Below, piece by piece: positions 42,523-56,451 of a stretch of DNA of 64,000 nt. Under the pieces are notes generated by a model. That model was not told where the DNA came from. It saw only the letters and a program-made list of their open reading frames with translations, and made no database searches. This DNA is from Marchantia polymorpha subsp. ruderalis (taxonomy: Eukaryota > Streptophyta > Marchantiopsida > Marchantiales > Marchantiaceae): the NCBI GenBank assembly GCA_037833965.1, contig AP031352.1, positions 9,900,501 through 9,964,500 on the forward strand. The letters run 5' to 3'. The stretch's first letter is position 1. The number at the start of each line of letters is the position of its first letter. Made by a program: the position numbers and the translations under genes.

Positions 42523-45500
42523 TTACATGACGATCGAGGCCAATCCAATAGGGCCTGAGTCGATGGCCACATGCTCGATGCCCATCTCGACTAATCGATC
42601 TGCAATACGAGTTCATAACACTTAAAAAAATTACGAACGATCGCATATGTACGATGACCAGACGAGCAAACTTTGAGCAGTTTAGCCATCTTTGTTAAAC
42701 AATGTAACTACACGATGACGAAAGAGGACATTCACACGAGGAAAGAAGCTCTTACTTGTGACATTTGTAATAACATTGGTATTTTTTTGTGCTTTTAAAG
42801 CCTTCAACTGATCGCCTCCAGCAGTTAAAAGGAGATTCTTGACGAGCTGCCGCTGCTCTTTCGTACTGGAGGTTTTTCCCAAAGCTTTTTCAAACGCGGC
42901 TAGGACTTCCGGAGTAATGGATGGTAAGGACAAAAGGACCTGTAAGTGGAATAGTCAGCTCAACACCGAAATGAACCAAAAAAAAAGGCAGCCAATACTC
43001 AACATTTGTCATAGCATGATCCTTTCAACGAGATTTTTTACTACTCATTTTCATGAGTTGTACCTGGCGAGGGGCTTGGCTATGAGCTGAGAGGCGAATG
43101 TAGATTTCTCTGAGGAGCCCTATCAGCTCAGCTTGTCCTGTCGCATTTGATTCCAAAGTAAGGCCGCGTATGGCGGCCAGAAACATATTCTGTCCTACTA
43201 TTTCTTGGAGCTCCAGATCCGTAAGCACGGACGCCATACTAACGACAGCACTGCAGAAGTTTACAGCTTTATGTACTGTCTCACTGTCTGGCCACTCCAA
43301 TGCCTCGATACCCAAGAGTAAGGCAGCACGCGCTGCTTCTCTCTGTTGCATAAGGAATCTGTAAATTAACCACATGCAACAGCCCATCCTCATAAGAGTC
43401 ATACGTTTAAGACACATTAAGACTTTGAGCTAGTCACTAGCAGTCTTGGAAACAATCTTTGCAATAGGAATTTAAAAAATGATTCAACTCACCCTATCAT
43501 CGTATCTGAACCAATAATCATGTTCACCTCTGTTCCAGGTTGGTGCTCTGAAGGTATCTGCTGTCGTGGGCTCAAGATCGCTATAACAGCAAGAACATGG
43601 CATGTTTCTCGTGTAAGATCCCTCAGAAGTTTTTCTAAAATTACTTCCGTTTTTATCGCTCTTGAGGAACCATCATCCGATCCTACGGCAGCACTGACAA
43701 CCCAATTTACTGGGGCTCTCACAGCTCCTTCTCTTATCAAACTGCTCCATGCTGAAGAGAGGACGGCTTGACAATGTACTAAGACACGTGGTAAAAGACG
43801 ACCCAACCATGAAACCCAATGTGGACGGGGACAATGTTTCACAAAATTTACGATAACAGAGTGATTCAGCTGTCGCAGATGGTGCATTTCCATGTAATTG
43901 ATATTTTCCACAAGAGCAACTGCGCATGCTGCAGCTCGACCATCGGTGTCGTCAAAAAAATCGTCACCAATTCGTAATGCCGCTAAACCCAGCACATTGT
44001 ACCTGCAATATATGATCGAGTACTTCTGTCAAAATCACGACCTCAAACTGGCTTAACTGTCGAGATAACGCAGATCCATATAAGAATGTTCGTGTTGGTG
44101 TCACTCTTATGATAATCACATAACAGAGCTTAACAAGGAGAAAAAATGTCTCGTCTGTATTTGAGCAGACACTGACAAGAGAAAAAGTCTAGATAAAAGA
44201 TCAAGTGGAGATTGCAGGACTGATGAACTACAGCTGTTGTCAGATGAGGATTAATTTGTGTTTACGACGCAAGAAGAGGAAAAAAAAGACTCCAAAGATA
44301 TCTGGAAATCGTAAGTGGTACACTTCTGGCGAGTTTTAGACGAGGACACCAAAGAATGAGAAATATCGAAGTGCTCTTTTAACGTACCCACTATCGCGAA
44401 TACCCTTCAACCACGTTCTGATGTCATTTTCTTTAGTATCCATGCCGTTAGAATTGCTCTCCATCTGATTGGCTTCTACATTACCACCTGATCCTTGCGA
44501 TCCTGCTGTGCCAAGCAGAGAGAGCTGCTCTGGTACCCCCATGGCTAGAGCTCCTCGAACTTCAGCCGGCAACGTGGGCATTATTGCTTCGGACCATAAC
44601 GCGTGTATACAACGCAGTAGCTGCAAAAGCTAAGATTTTCAAGACCGGAAACATCCTACTGCATGAACTAGACCAGACTTTTGCAAGAAACGTCACTTAC
44701 AAATCTTACTTGCTCATGTAAGATATCACTTGCCATGAACACTCTTGCATGTTGATCGACCAAACTAACAAAAAACAAAATCCGCAGCTAATCCCAATGA
44801 AGAAGAAGAGTATACAGCGGTCATAATAGCTGTAGAGACGATATGACATCAGAAGTTTCTGGTACACATTGATGATCTCCAAGAGATACTGACCTTCAGC
44901 AGCGGAGGCAGCATCCACTGCAAGTGGGACACCATCAAAGATGGTGATTTGGACTTCTTAGGTTCAGCACATCTTCGCAGTGCTCGTTCAAAAAAAGTAA
45001 CAGTATGATATACAAACCATATTTCCTCGTTATATGACTTGCCATCATTTGCAGCAGGACCCACAAATATTTTGTCCCTGCAACTTAGAAGGTCTACAAT
45101 GCCACTTGGACTGCTGAGGAAGCGTTGCTGCCATTCAGGCTGTTGCCAGCGCATCCTGAAAGGTCCAAGCAGCCAGTCCAAAACTTGCCCGTGCTGCACA
45201 TTCCTGCTAGACAGGAGGCAATGATTAACACTCATGGTTACTATATATGTACTGGCTGATTGTGACACCAGGACTCCAATCTCTACAGAGAATACAGACT
45301 GATATCTTCAAATCCTTGCGTTTTCGGTATACATAGTAATACTACTTCACAAGACACCCCAAAGTAGTCTCTACATCGGCAATCTACGAGCAGTTTCCGT
45401 AAGATCCTCATAGCAGAGTCCAACAGGTCCGTGATTTCAAGCTGTATCAAATCACATCAAAATAGTTTATATGGGCGACTACCGGGCACGCTTATATTGT

Positions 45501-48500
45501 CATTGAAGAAAATTTCAAAACATCATATCCTAACTACCTTTAAAGTTTCAAGTTCGCTCTCTTGGCAATCACTACTCCACGTATTTTGGGGGGAATTTCT
45601 CCCGAACTTAATCTTGTAGGCAATTATCATGATGGTCATGTTCTTATTGACTATCAGGACTCGTTGAAACTTATCGTCCAGCAATTAACAGAAAAAGTTA
45701 CAAAATTGAGCCAAGAGCTAAAATTGAGATACGTAGATAGAACATGCAACTGCAAAAAAAAACACTACCTGCTCGGAGTGCGTTGCAAAGGTTTTCAAAA
45801 GTATTGACAACAGACTTACCCGCCAGCAGATCCCACGATTAGAAGTCCTTCTCCCAACAAATTCACTTCACCCCGTGGCAGACGACCTTGCTGCTGAAGC
45901 TCCTCCATGGTGGTTGCAATACGCTGTGCATGTCACACAACTGGACAAACTTTTGAGAATCTAGAAGACATAATGCATGTGCTCAGGTGAACAAAAGCCC
46001 TTCTGGTATAACATGGTACTTCCTACGTAGAGGAAACAAGACATCCTCGGGCTACAACAGAAACTTCGAGGCCAACACGTCAGAAATCACAGACCTGAGC
46101 GTATGGAAGCAGTGCTGTATCAGCTGCTTTTGCAACTCGCAAAAAAGATGTGCAGACTTGAAGTCGTGCTCGGGATATCTCCTTCAGAGAATTTGCAGCC
46201 GCTGCATCCTGGACTTGATCCTACAAAGTACATACGGTCTTTTCAGATAATAAATCGTGACTTTGATAACGATAAAACACATCCGTCATGCGCAAAGATT
46301 GAGCGAGATTGATTAATTGCCTTACCATCCGCATCGCTGGTAAAGATACGAGCAAAGCAAAAAGTTTCTCAATGACCATAGGAACGGCAGCTTGAGAATG
46401 CTTCAAGAAGGGCCCCATCGCATCGAGATAACTTCCAAGCAGTTCCACAAGACCTGGAATTTTCCACTCGATGTTGTATAGTCTGGTAAATATACCTGTT
46501 AATGAGGAAAAAATTAGCATATCATTAGAGGAAATTTGTCTGGCAAGTTCTAATCTTCGCTTCGGAGTGATCTTTCTTAAGACATGGAGGAGCACAAGTG
46601 GAAGAGACAAGGGCAGTCTGGTACCCTCAAGCTTAAGTCCCAAATCCCTTTTCGACGAAGCTTCTGCTGCCATAACAGGTTCAGGGATGCCATTGATGAC
46701 AGTCTCGAGCATGACTTGGGTGGTCTGTAGGCTTGATAGTTCCTGGAAGATAGAAAAGGGTGATAAACTTATGTCACCAGAGAGCAGTCTGCAAAAATAC
46801 ATGCTCTACTCTATATGGAGCCAACATAGCTGTGATAGAGCCGATCAGACTTCACTGTGAAGATACTGCCTCTCAATACACCCTCAATTACTGAATGGTG
46901 AAAACGTACACCACGTCGAGTACTTACAAAATCGAAAATACATATGCAAGTCAAGCTCAAACACTGCGCGTTTTCAATTTCAAACCTGAGAGGATGGATG
47001 GGATGAATCGCCAATGTTCAACACCACGTCCATTTGCTGGGAAACGTGCGTTACTGCTACCAAAGGCCTGATAGTGGCAATAAGCCTGACCAGCTCCAAC
47101 TGCAGTTGTAACACCAGATTACCATCACCATAAACTGAACTACTTTCATTTGGATCTAAACTAAAGTGAATTTACATAAAAACAACTTAGCAACAATATA
47201 CTCAAGAGAAGAATGGAGTCAAATTAAAGTGGAAGTTTAACAAGATGTTGGAGAACTAAAAAAAGAAGAAACTTGTGGATTTTCAACTATGGAGTGGAGG
47301 CAAAGCGAGAGGTTTAATTAAATTGCATCCAAAGAATATTGTCGATTCTGTAAGTAGGCAAAAATACATAAACAAAACGAGGGCTATGACGGATGTAGAA
47401 CCAGAAGTATATTAAAACCTCTGGGTGAAACTACTGCAAAGTTTGAAGCCAATACAAAGCTGGAGAAAGAGAAGCTAAAGGAAGCAATCGAGTGTCATCA
47501 CTATAACCAGAAGATTTACGAAATGCTCCATTTCTAAATGGCGAAGACACGAAAAGAATTAACACCAAATTTGACACATGATGTGGAGCAAACTTTGACA
47601 TACAAGGACTGGTCCTTGGATTGTGATTAGCTTCTGTAACATGTTAAAATCTGAGAAAAGCAGAAATTAAGTTTCCTAAGGTACAACGAGGTTGTGTAGA
47701 AGTTTGAACACAAGAAATATTGAATAATTATGAGTGAGATCGGCAGTTCCCGACATACAAGAGCGCATATATACTCACCAATCTTCCGCGAGACTGACGA
47801 TAATCGATTGCTGTCGAGAAGTCCTGAATCCAGGACATGTTATCAGATCCAGCTTCTTCTGGACTCTTCATTAGAAGTCGATGGAACGCGAGCTCAAGGA
47901 GTACAGCGCATAGCTCTTCCGTAATCAGGATAGCTACTCCTTTCTTTTCTTTCTCAGCGTGAGTTGCAGGAAGGCCGTTCTCTGTACTAGAAGCTGGGCC
48001 AACTGAATCAGCCTTGTTCACGACTGAGGACGCTGTGTCCCGAAGAAGCGTCTGACAAAGAGAGATCAGCATAAGTACGAGCTTATTCAAGACCCTTTGT
48101 GTGTAACCACATATGGCAGTGCCAAGCTTTCATACCCGTAAATCTGTCAGGAGATAAAATCTTCGCCAATATATCAAGCATATATAGACATCAACATATT
48201 AGATATGTATCAACACGTGAAAACTAAACTCTAACTGTAATGCCCCTCAGTCACAAGAAAACATCTCAACATTTCGACCAGAATCATCGTCCGTCCAAGA
48301 GAGCTGAGAACTCTGAAGATAGAAGAAAGAACGGCCTTCTCAAACAGAGAAGTCCTGCCTTCAATCAGAAGTCTTATGGTGATAGAAATTACAGATGTAA
48401 CATTGACATTAGTATCATCTCACATGTGCACGGAAGATGTGAAGAAATGTCTATTGAATTAAAATTATCCCTTGAATGATGAAATAACGTACCAGCCACA

Positions 48501-51500
48501 GGGGCAAAGCTTGGGAATGTAGTGCATAAGACCTGAGCTGAAGGAATCCAAGCATCTGCAGCAGAAGAAAAACAGACTCCATATCACGAGAGTTCTGGAA
48601 AAGATAAGGTTCAAAATCGAAGATTGTACAGACATAAGTCCACACAAGTAACTGGCAGACAAGATGAGAAAGTCAGAACATTCTTGCAAAGTTCTTGTCA
48701 AAATGTAAAACCAGGTTTTCAGGTCCTACGATGATATTACCCTCCTGAGATAAGTACCCAACCGACTCTCGTCTTCCACTATACATGACAGATTTTGAGA
48801 GCCAAGGGCAACCATCGCCTCACACAAGCACTCCCCATACTCAATATCACTCTCCTCCACATTAGACTTGGTACCACTCAATGTCTCTGACGTTTGTTGA
48901 CCTATGTGCATTAAAAAGGCCTCTGAAGCGGTAGAAAGAGCCTCGAACACATGCACTATGGCTGCCATGAAGAGTGGAGCTGTATCATCTGCTGGTTTGC
49001 GCCTGCAAAAGTACGTGACATCTTCCGTGAGACGACTCAACGATTCCGAGATGTATAAACTTCCATGAAGGTCTGCATGTGCTTTGATAGCAGAACAAAG
49101 GGATTGTGAACACTTTATAGTGGGCACCTTGCGGCGATGAGTTTCAAAACCTCACAAGCACTAAGTCGAAACTGTGGGGCTTTCTGCAGTATTGCACACC
49201 TGTACAAACAGGACAATCATGAAATCTTAGTCTCAAATTTGATTATTGAACCGAAAGTAATCATCACAACTTCCCACCAATAAGAGAAATTACTACAAGC
49301 TACTGGTATTCAACCTAACAGATGGATTGACATGAGAGTTATGCAGCATTAACAATTTCGCCGTGGGGAGTCTAACAAACTTCCAGTTCATTCTTTCTGA
49401 AAGTGGAGGTATAAAGGTTGGAAGGCAATCGAAAAAATTCGTAAACCCTCAGCAATAGATGTAGACACAATTGTTATGAAACTGGCGCAGCTTACGCTTC
49501 AACGAGACGATATTCAACCATCGAAGTTACAGGGGCCCACTCCGCGTATGCAACAATTGCGTTCAATGTTGCTGTGACAGCTTGAGCATGCTGCCTTGCG
49601 GCCTCCTCTTGCTTAGCAGCCGTAAAGGTCATGGCGGCCGTGAAATGCGTTTCCAACAGCTGGACGTCAAGGCGACTCATAGCCGTAAGTGACACACGAA
49701 TTCATGAATAAGTTTCAAAAACTGATCAGCAGTCCAGTGACCAGGCGAACGCTTGCATCAAAATTTAACACTTCAAGGTCATTCTTACGATGAAGTGCGA
49801 GAGGCATAGCTCGACAAGTCAGAGATTTATTTGGTCACAGGTTTGACGATAAACCCAAAACACAGATGCCAAGACGTCTCACATCAAGACAGATTTGCTC
49901 AGCTCATGCACAAAAAGAAAGCCTCTTTGCCCATCTATCACTGACAAATGAAATTCAAGTATTACAATACCTGAAACAAGAACGGCAAAGTCTCCGGCAG
50001 GGTCTGAGTCAATCCAAAAAGTAACTGCCTCCGCCGTTCACCTTCACAAGTACAAAGTTATCTGTCAATTTATTTGTCATCTTACGGTTCGTGCGGCAAG
50101 CTTGCACAATGTCATGAATTAGTATCCTTGCAAGAAACACTGACTGGATGAGTGATTTCTTTTCTATATCTTCAGTGTGTACCACACTAACAACCGTTTG
50201 CTGCCCGTGGTTAAGTATAACTATTGCTTTACTGAACGTATAAACTTAATAATCGTTGAGAATATAGCTCCAAAGCTAGAAGTTTTTATATATTTTGTGA
50301 TCTTCACTAGTTTGCCATGCTAGATTGAGACGTAAGTTCAGAATCGAAAGTATGTTAGAGTCTGATGTGAATTCAAGTCCATAATGTGGATGTACGAAAG
50401 TATAAAGCCTAGAACACAAACGGGACGTAGGAAGTATGCAAGAGAGTGTGCATTAGCTGATAAGCCTTTAGATACGGATGGATAAATATAAAGTAGGTTG
50501 CCTGCTGTAAAACACATATCCATGTGACTAACCGTATGTTCTAACTAACATAATCCTAGTTGGGAGTACCAAGAATTGCGAGCTTGTCCGGAGAAACTTT
50601 GAAGAGAGAAATTTGTCTGGAACTCGAAGAGGCATGAGCACAACTTAGCAACCATTTACTCAGAGGGGATGGACAAAGAATTGAAGGTCGAATGTGGAAA
50701 GAGAGATTGATGTAGGCGATGTTATTAAAAATTAATTCTTGCAGTTGTATTCCCAATATGTAGGCAGAGAAAGAACTTGACATAGGCTGCATCTTCTTGA
50801 GATCGTAAAGTCTATAAGTAGTCAACAAAGGATGGTAGGTAATTAAGAAATAAGTCTCGTACATAGTACGTAGCATGTGATATTGCTTCAGAAATATATA
50901 AAGGTTAAGCTCAAATTTGAGGCACACATCTCATTTGATAATCTAGACTCACATCACAGAACTCTGGGCAAAGTCGGTATTTCAAGTCTTCTTTTGAAGA
51001 GATTACATGATTCAAAACTTTACCTTCCAAATCCTCGTTATGAACAGTTACATCTTCGGGAAGCCAGCGCAATACCATCGCCACCAACTCTGACTGCATA
51101 TGAGCAGTTCCAAAGAGTCATTACTTGTGATCCATAACTTGAATGCGAAATGTAGCAGTTGGTACTATTCATGATAAAAAAAAGTTGAGGTTAAAAACTT
51201 CAAATTCAATTCAAAAACTGAATTGGCTGAAACTCAGCTGATTCAGCACAAAATGACTTGCTTCAGTGCCGGAAAGTTATACGTGTATAGCGCTGGAAGT
51301 GCTAAGGCTGAATAGACTGGGTAGCATCTCTTTCCACATGGGCGGTCCTCCCCTCCTTGAGACCTGTTGCGAAATTGGCAATTTGGACTTAAAACAATTG
51401 AACGAGCATGCATGATTTGTTGCTGGGCTTCCCAAGAGCTAGAAAGCATCGGTTATACAATTTAATGAATAACAGATAACTCCACGAAGATGAATTTTCA

Positions 51501-52609
51501 GATGCGTAGATAATAAATTAACCTTATCAACAAGTTTCAAGGTCAAATAGGAAAAGGAGGAACAACTAGAAATTCTTCATGAAGTCCAAGGGATTGCACC
51601 TCCGCCACAAGAGCAGCAGCCTGACTCTTGAGAGCCCATTGCTCATGAGGTTTGGCGACTTCTTGGATCATATTGAGAGCCATTTGCGCCATCTGTCGAT
51701 GTTCTTCTGGGCTCAGCTCATCCCATCGTAAACGTATCAAATGCTGTTGAAATCACAAAACGAAAGCTTTCAGAATGCTCACAAGATTATGCAATTCAGC
51801 TATATAAAGCTCAAAGCTTAGCATAATGCTGCCCTTGCTTCTCCTTCGAAGCTCTGATAGCTTGCAGTCGGCACTGTCTGATAAGAATATACGAAATATT
51901 TCAACTTAATCACAAAAGGGACGTGTGATTTCAGGCACACGATGACACAACCATCCAAACACGTTCGGATGATCTCTCGTCGGATTCCTTTAAAAGAAGA
52001 GACACAAAGTATCTTACCTGGAGCATCTTGAAGCCATACAGACGAACTTCGGAAGACTGTTCCTGTCTCACTAAAGAATACGCAACTGCTGCTAGTGTAT
52101 GTACATTTCCCGATTTCACCTGAATTCGCAGTGGCATAGAAGGGTCATTTCTCTATTTCGTATCAAAGTGAAAACACTGTGATCTAAGTTACAAATAAGT
52201 CAAGGTAATTGCGATGTGATGATATCCAATTTAATTTGAACATAACGAGTAATCGTGTTCAAATAAATCCCGCCAACGATCGAATTCAAAGTATTTCAGG
52301 CAAGGGTATATGCATCACATTTTTGAATGCTTTCGCTGGATTGATTCAATTACCCTCGAAGATTTGTCAGAGTTCACTCGCGCTAGAAGATCTATTTGAA
52401 TTCTTTCATGTTCAAATCGAGTGGAAAGAATTCGATCAGAAGCCCACATTCCGTCAACCAATGCAATCGGGCGACGGATAGCAGCATATTTCGTTGCTTA
52501 CCGATTCAAGGTAAGCAGTGGCAGCTTGGCGAGCATCAGCGGAAGAGGTCCAATCTAAGGCCACCACAACAGCTTGCCTGGCCGCCTCGACTTGCCCGGC
52601 CTCAGCCAT
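42523..52609 (-). CDS. HST: HASTY / exportin-5, 22 exons
   Basis: HASTY is an importin-beta-type nuclear export receptor. It works with Ran-GTP and is needed for normal miRNA levels in plants. Exons: 52609-52502, 52119-52018, 51743-51600, 51363-51283, 51093-51024, 50041-49971, 49659-49496, 49199-49128, 49002-48741, 48555-48493, 48051-47779, 47099-46986, 46742-46625, 46495-46326, 46220-46095, 45923-45820, 45203-44894, 44620-44388, 44002-43493, 43358-43064, 42939-42756, 42599-42523. All junctions are GT-AG and phases agree, giving 1,216 residues (Arabidopsis HASTY is about 1,200). Family landmarks are SSEVRLYGFKMLQ, RLRWDELSPEE, LRWLPEDVTVHNEDLEG, LNAIVAYAEWAPV, YLDAMGPFLK, YHTVTFFERAL, WLKGIRDSGYNVLGL, EKLLRDLTRE and NVITNVT. 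The last exon (NRLVEMGIEHVAIDSG) is chosen on phase alone and is the least certain. Confidence 0.93.
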
Positions 52610-53450
52610 TTTCAAACACTTCTCAAAACCTCGACAGAACCTCCAGCATTGTTTGCCGCTGCATTTCAGAAAAGCAAACACAGCAGTCCGGGTTTAGAGC
52701 CCAGCCTAAGCACGACCGGAAACGAAATCCCAAACCCACTTGAACGGGGACCACGAACAACCGAAAGAAACCCTGCATCCCACACGTCGTCATCCGCGAC
52801 GTCACAACAGGTGGACTTATGACAACCCCGAATCATCAGCTGCTCCGAAGCTCCCACTTTCTTGAACTTAGTTTTAACCACTGTTAACCACAAACACCGT
52901 CCGACGGCCCACAAAACCCTCATGACCCCACAAACAGTAAAATCGCAGAGACGCACGAGAAAGCGTTCATGCGCAGCTAGCTGCTGGTCCCGGCTTCGAT
53001 GAGCCTTAAATTCGTGCTCCGATGCCATTCTCATTCTCTCTCTCTCTATCACTCTCACCTGGGGCGCGGTGCCTGGAACCGGCAGAATAGCAAGATTCGT
53101 GATACCACTGGCAAACAACACAGACAGGCACGAATCCAAGCGCTAAATCGCACGAGCTGGGATGCAAGGCGAGGTGGGCGAAATGCGGCAAACACAACCA
53201 GAGCTCTCCTCTTCCCCTCCTTTCTTTCTGCTCATGTTTTGACGACAATCCTCTCCTCTTCCTGCTCCTCCTCCTCCTCCTTCTCTCCTCCTCATGCCAT
53301 TCTTTTCCTCTTCTTCTTCCTCCTCCACCTCCTCGTTGCCTTCGCTCTCTCTCTCTCTCTCTCTCTGCTGTACTTACTGCGCCAGCACATTTACCCGATC
53401 GGACCCTCTACTTATCCACGTTTACTCGATCGTCGTTCCCCGTCCGAGGT
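52610..53450 (-). promoter_or_regulatory. upstream region of HASTY
   Basis: This stretch is rich in CT on the plus strand (GA on the transcribed strand), with runs at about 53033-53060 and 53340-53368, and is more GC-rich than the introns. It is a likely 5' UTR/promoter zone. No TATA box is evident. Confidence 0.4.
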
Positions 53451-56400
53451 TACGGAACCGGTGGTGCTATTCTACAAGTTCTTGTAAAACTCGGGGAACC
53501 TCGTACTCCTCGTACTCCACGTCCTCCTGGCAACCCACGCGACCGAAGCTTGCCGAGTATCGAGAGTCTATGTTCTTCAAACATGGGCCGACTCAACTCT
53601 CGCTTCACAGTGACGCATAATCGTAACCGTAACTCGGAGTGGTCCGAGACACTCACCACCTTGGTTACCGGACCGGCTTGCGTCACCAGCTCGCGAACAG
53701 CTCCGGGCTTGACTTGAGGCCGAGGCCAAGGCCAGGCCAGGCCGAGCCATCAAACTTGTAGTCTACGAAGCCTCCGCAATGGAAGCGTCATGGCGAAGCT
53801 TGGCCTGAATTCCCCGGACCCTGGCCCGGTAACTTGCCGGGATGCCTCACTAGAGCTTCTATCTTAAATGAGCCGGATGTACACCGGGATTAGTTTCCCG
53901 GCGGAGCAGGAGGATTTCGCGACGCTCCCCCTCCCCATCCCGGAGCCGTGCTCCCCAAGCCTAAAGGATATGGAACTGCCGAACCTTCCCGTCCGAGTCC
54001 GAGTACGACAAGCGTCCGCCTGGTGCCCCACCCTTTCCAACAAACTGGACGGAAAGACCGCCTGCTTTTGGATTCTTGTCCTACTTGGATCCCCGTCGTC
54101 GGGCCTCCTCGATGATTGGGCCGATCAGTTGAGGGTTGCGCACGTGCGGAATTTGGTTTTGTCCTCTTGCGGTCAAATCTGTATCTTGACGACCTCTCCG
54201 CCAACTCCTCGGTCCCAACTTTGGAAGACTCTTGTTGGTCCCATGTAGCCTGCTTTGCAGGCTTACGTGGTTCTGTTGCCCGGAGTAGACGCTGCTCTGT
54301 CCTAGGAGTATGTTCGCGGCCCGAACTCTCTACCAAGCCTATCTCCGCCGTTACTTTAGAGGGGCCGACATCGACAACTCATGTCTCATTTTTTCATAAG
54401 ATATAATTTATGCTGACTCACAGAGTCAAAAAAAAAATTCAGCATTTTGTGACCCGCTACTCTTGACTAACATTTGGCTGATCGAGGGTCTGAAACGCCT
54501 TCGTCTGGCGGACATCCAGGAGAAGAAAACCGATGTACTGTACTCCGACTGCCGGTCATGTTCTTGTCATGGGGTGTACACCGTGTGAAGTCTTCGGCGA
54601 AGGACCGTTTGAAATCACCATCGGTATCATGTAAAGAATTAAGGTTTCACTGGAGGGGAAGCCTCTGATGTCACAAGCGGAACCCCAAGAGCAGAGCAGA
54701 GGTGCTTAGTAATATTCAAGCTCGACATTGGGGACTAGTATGTTTCGTTGTCGAGAGCAAGCAAATTGAGACTGCGAAAAATAGACTTCTTTATGACTCA
54801 TGTGAGATATGACACATGCTTATCAGATTGTTGCGTGTAAAGATAACGTTGATATCTTCCACATCATCTGCGTGAAATATTGATGCATGATGATGAGTAA
54901 CTTTTAACTCTATAGCTATTTTATCTATACTATTGAAAAATGTGGTCTTCATAACTCTTTTACCAATTTAAGTGTAATTGCAGCGTTAAACATGCATTCG
55001 AAAATAGCAATAATTATTGCCATATACACATATCAAAGTAGGCTCACCGGAGTAGTAATTTTTCATAAATAAATGTTGATTGAAATTTCTCCAAACAACA
55101 TATATCTGGAGGTTTCTCTTTCATATGTACTCTTACTTGTTGAAAGTGAAGCTCAAATTGAAGGAAACATAAAAACTTCTTATGTTCTATGAGAGGTTTA
55201 TGTTTTGTGGTAAATACATCATCATGAATGTATAAAACTCATAGCATTTGATGTGTCAACTAACTACTTCACAACACTATCTAATGACCCTACTTGGATA
55301 TAACTGTGGTCTTTAAACGATCATTAACTTAACTGACTGACAGTATTCTGGAAAGTATGCAAAAATAAAACATGAAATTAATCTCAACATTCTATGAACA
55401 TGCTAGTTATCATCACTTGGCAAATAAATTTCACAGTCCACCACACTTCCAACTCGTGGCATGTATACAACAAAACAGCATGGACTGTTGCGTATCTCAA
55501 GTACAAACCTGGCAGTGGATCTTCACTCTTTGCAATAATAGAAGAAAGGGAGAATAAACCCACTATGGGAGTTGTTCGTAATCTTCTTTTTTGACGCAAG
55601 AAAATGTATACCAAATGCGTACTCCGCATATTTTCGCCCTGACTAAAATACAAATAATGTTCTTTTCTGAGTTGAAAACTTGTGGAGTAAGAACACTTAA
55701 CCAAAAGATTCGATAAACAAAAGAGAGGTTTTTGATGGACCTCATTTGTATTTTTACTCTGTACAAGATTTCCACTCCATAGAGAACAAATGATCACCAG
55801 TGTTCTCCTATTTCATACGGTTATGTACTTCCCACTCAGATACTTCTAACTTTGCCTTGCAACGACACGTGCGAGATGTATCCTAATATCTACGACGGAT
55901 ACTAACAGATCAAATAAGACGATATGAAACCGTTGACCTCGTATAGAGTCAAAAGCTGAACTCCTATGTGTGAAGAAGATCCCCTTTGTTCTGGGATCGT
56001 CAAGAATAACCAGTCGGACTCAATATATACTGATGACATATATATTGGGTTGGTAATTTACACATCTGGTTATTGGCTCTATGATTTACTGTAGTGTACA
56101 TTACAACTGCACTAAGACTAAGTCTATGACTGTCCACTGTTCTTCGTTGCTCGTTGTCTTCGCCACTGGCAAAAGAATTCACCCTCGTGTTTTTACCCTG
56201 CATAACACAGTTTTGGAATGTTTCCTCGATGACTTCCACATGAGAAGATGAATTATCAGATCCACATGGAGAAAGGCGCCCAACAGCTGAGCCCGACAAA
56301 CTCTTGTTTGATCTACAACAGCAGCTTTCAAACTTGTTCCAGTAACTTCTGACAAGCTGAACAATAATCACCTTCTTGTTCGCCACAAAATGGACAACTT

Positions 56401-56451
56401 CCGACTTCGATCACTTCCGATCACTTCATCGGGTATCGAATTGAAATATTT
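53450..56451. other. intergenic; GC-rich ORF-bearing block then AT-rich sequence
   Basis: 53450-54700 is GC-rich with overlapping ORFs on both strands (for example 53868-54248 plus and 53890-54336 minus), none with a domain I recognise. It may be an old element. 54720-55370 is AT-rich without ORFs. 55380-56451 has short ORFs and probably includes the 3' UTR of the next gene. Confidence 0.4.
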
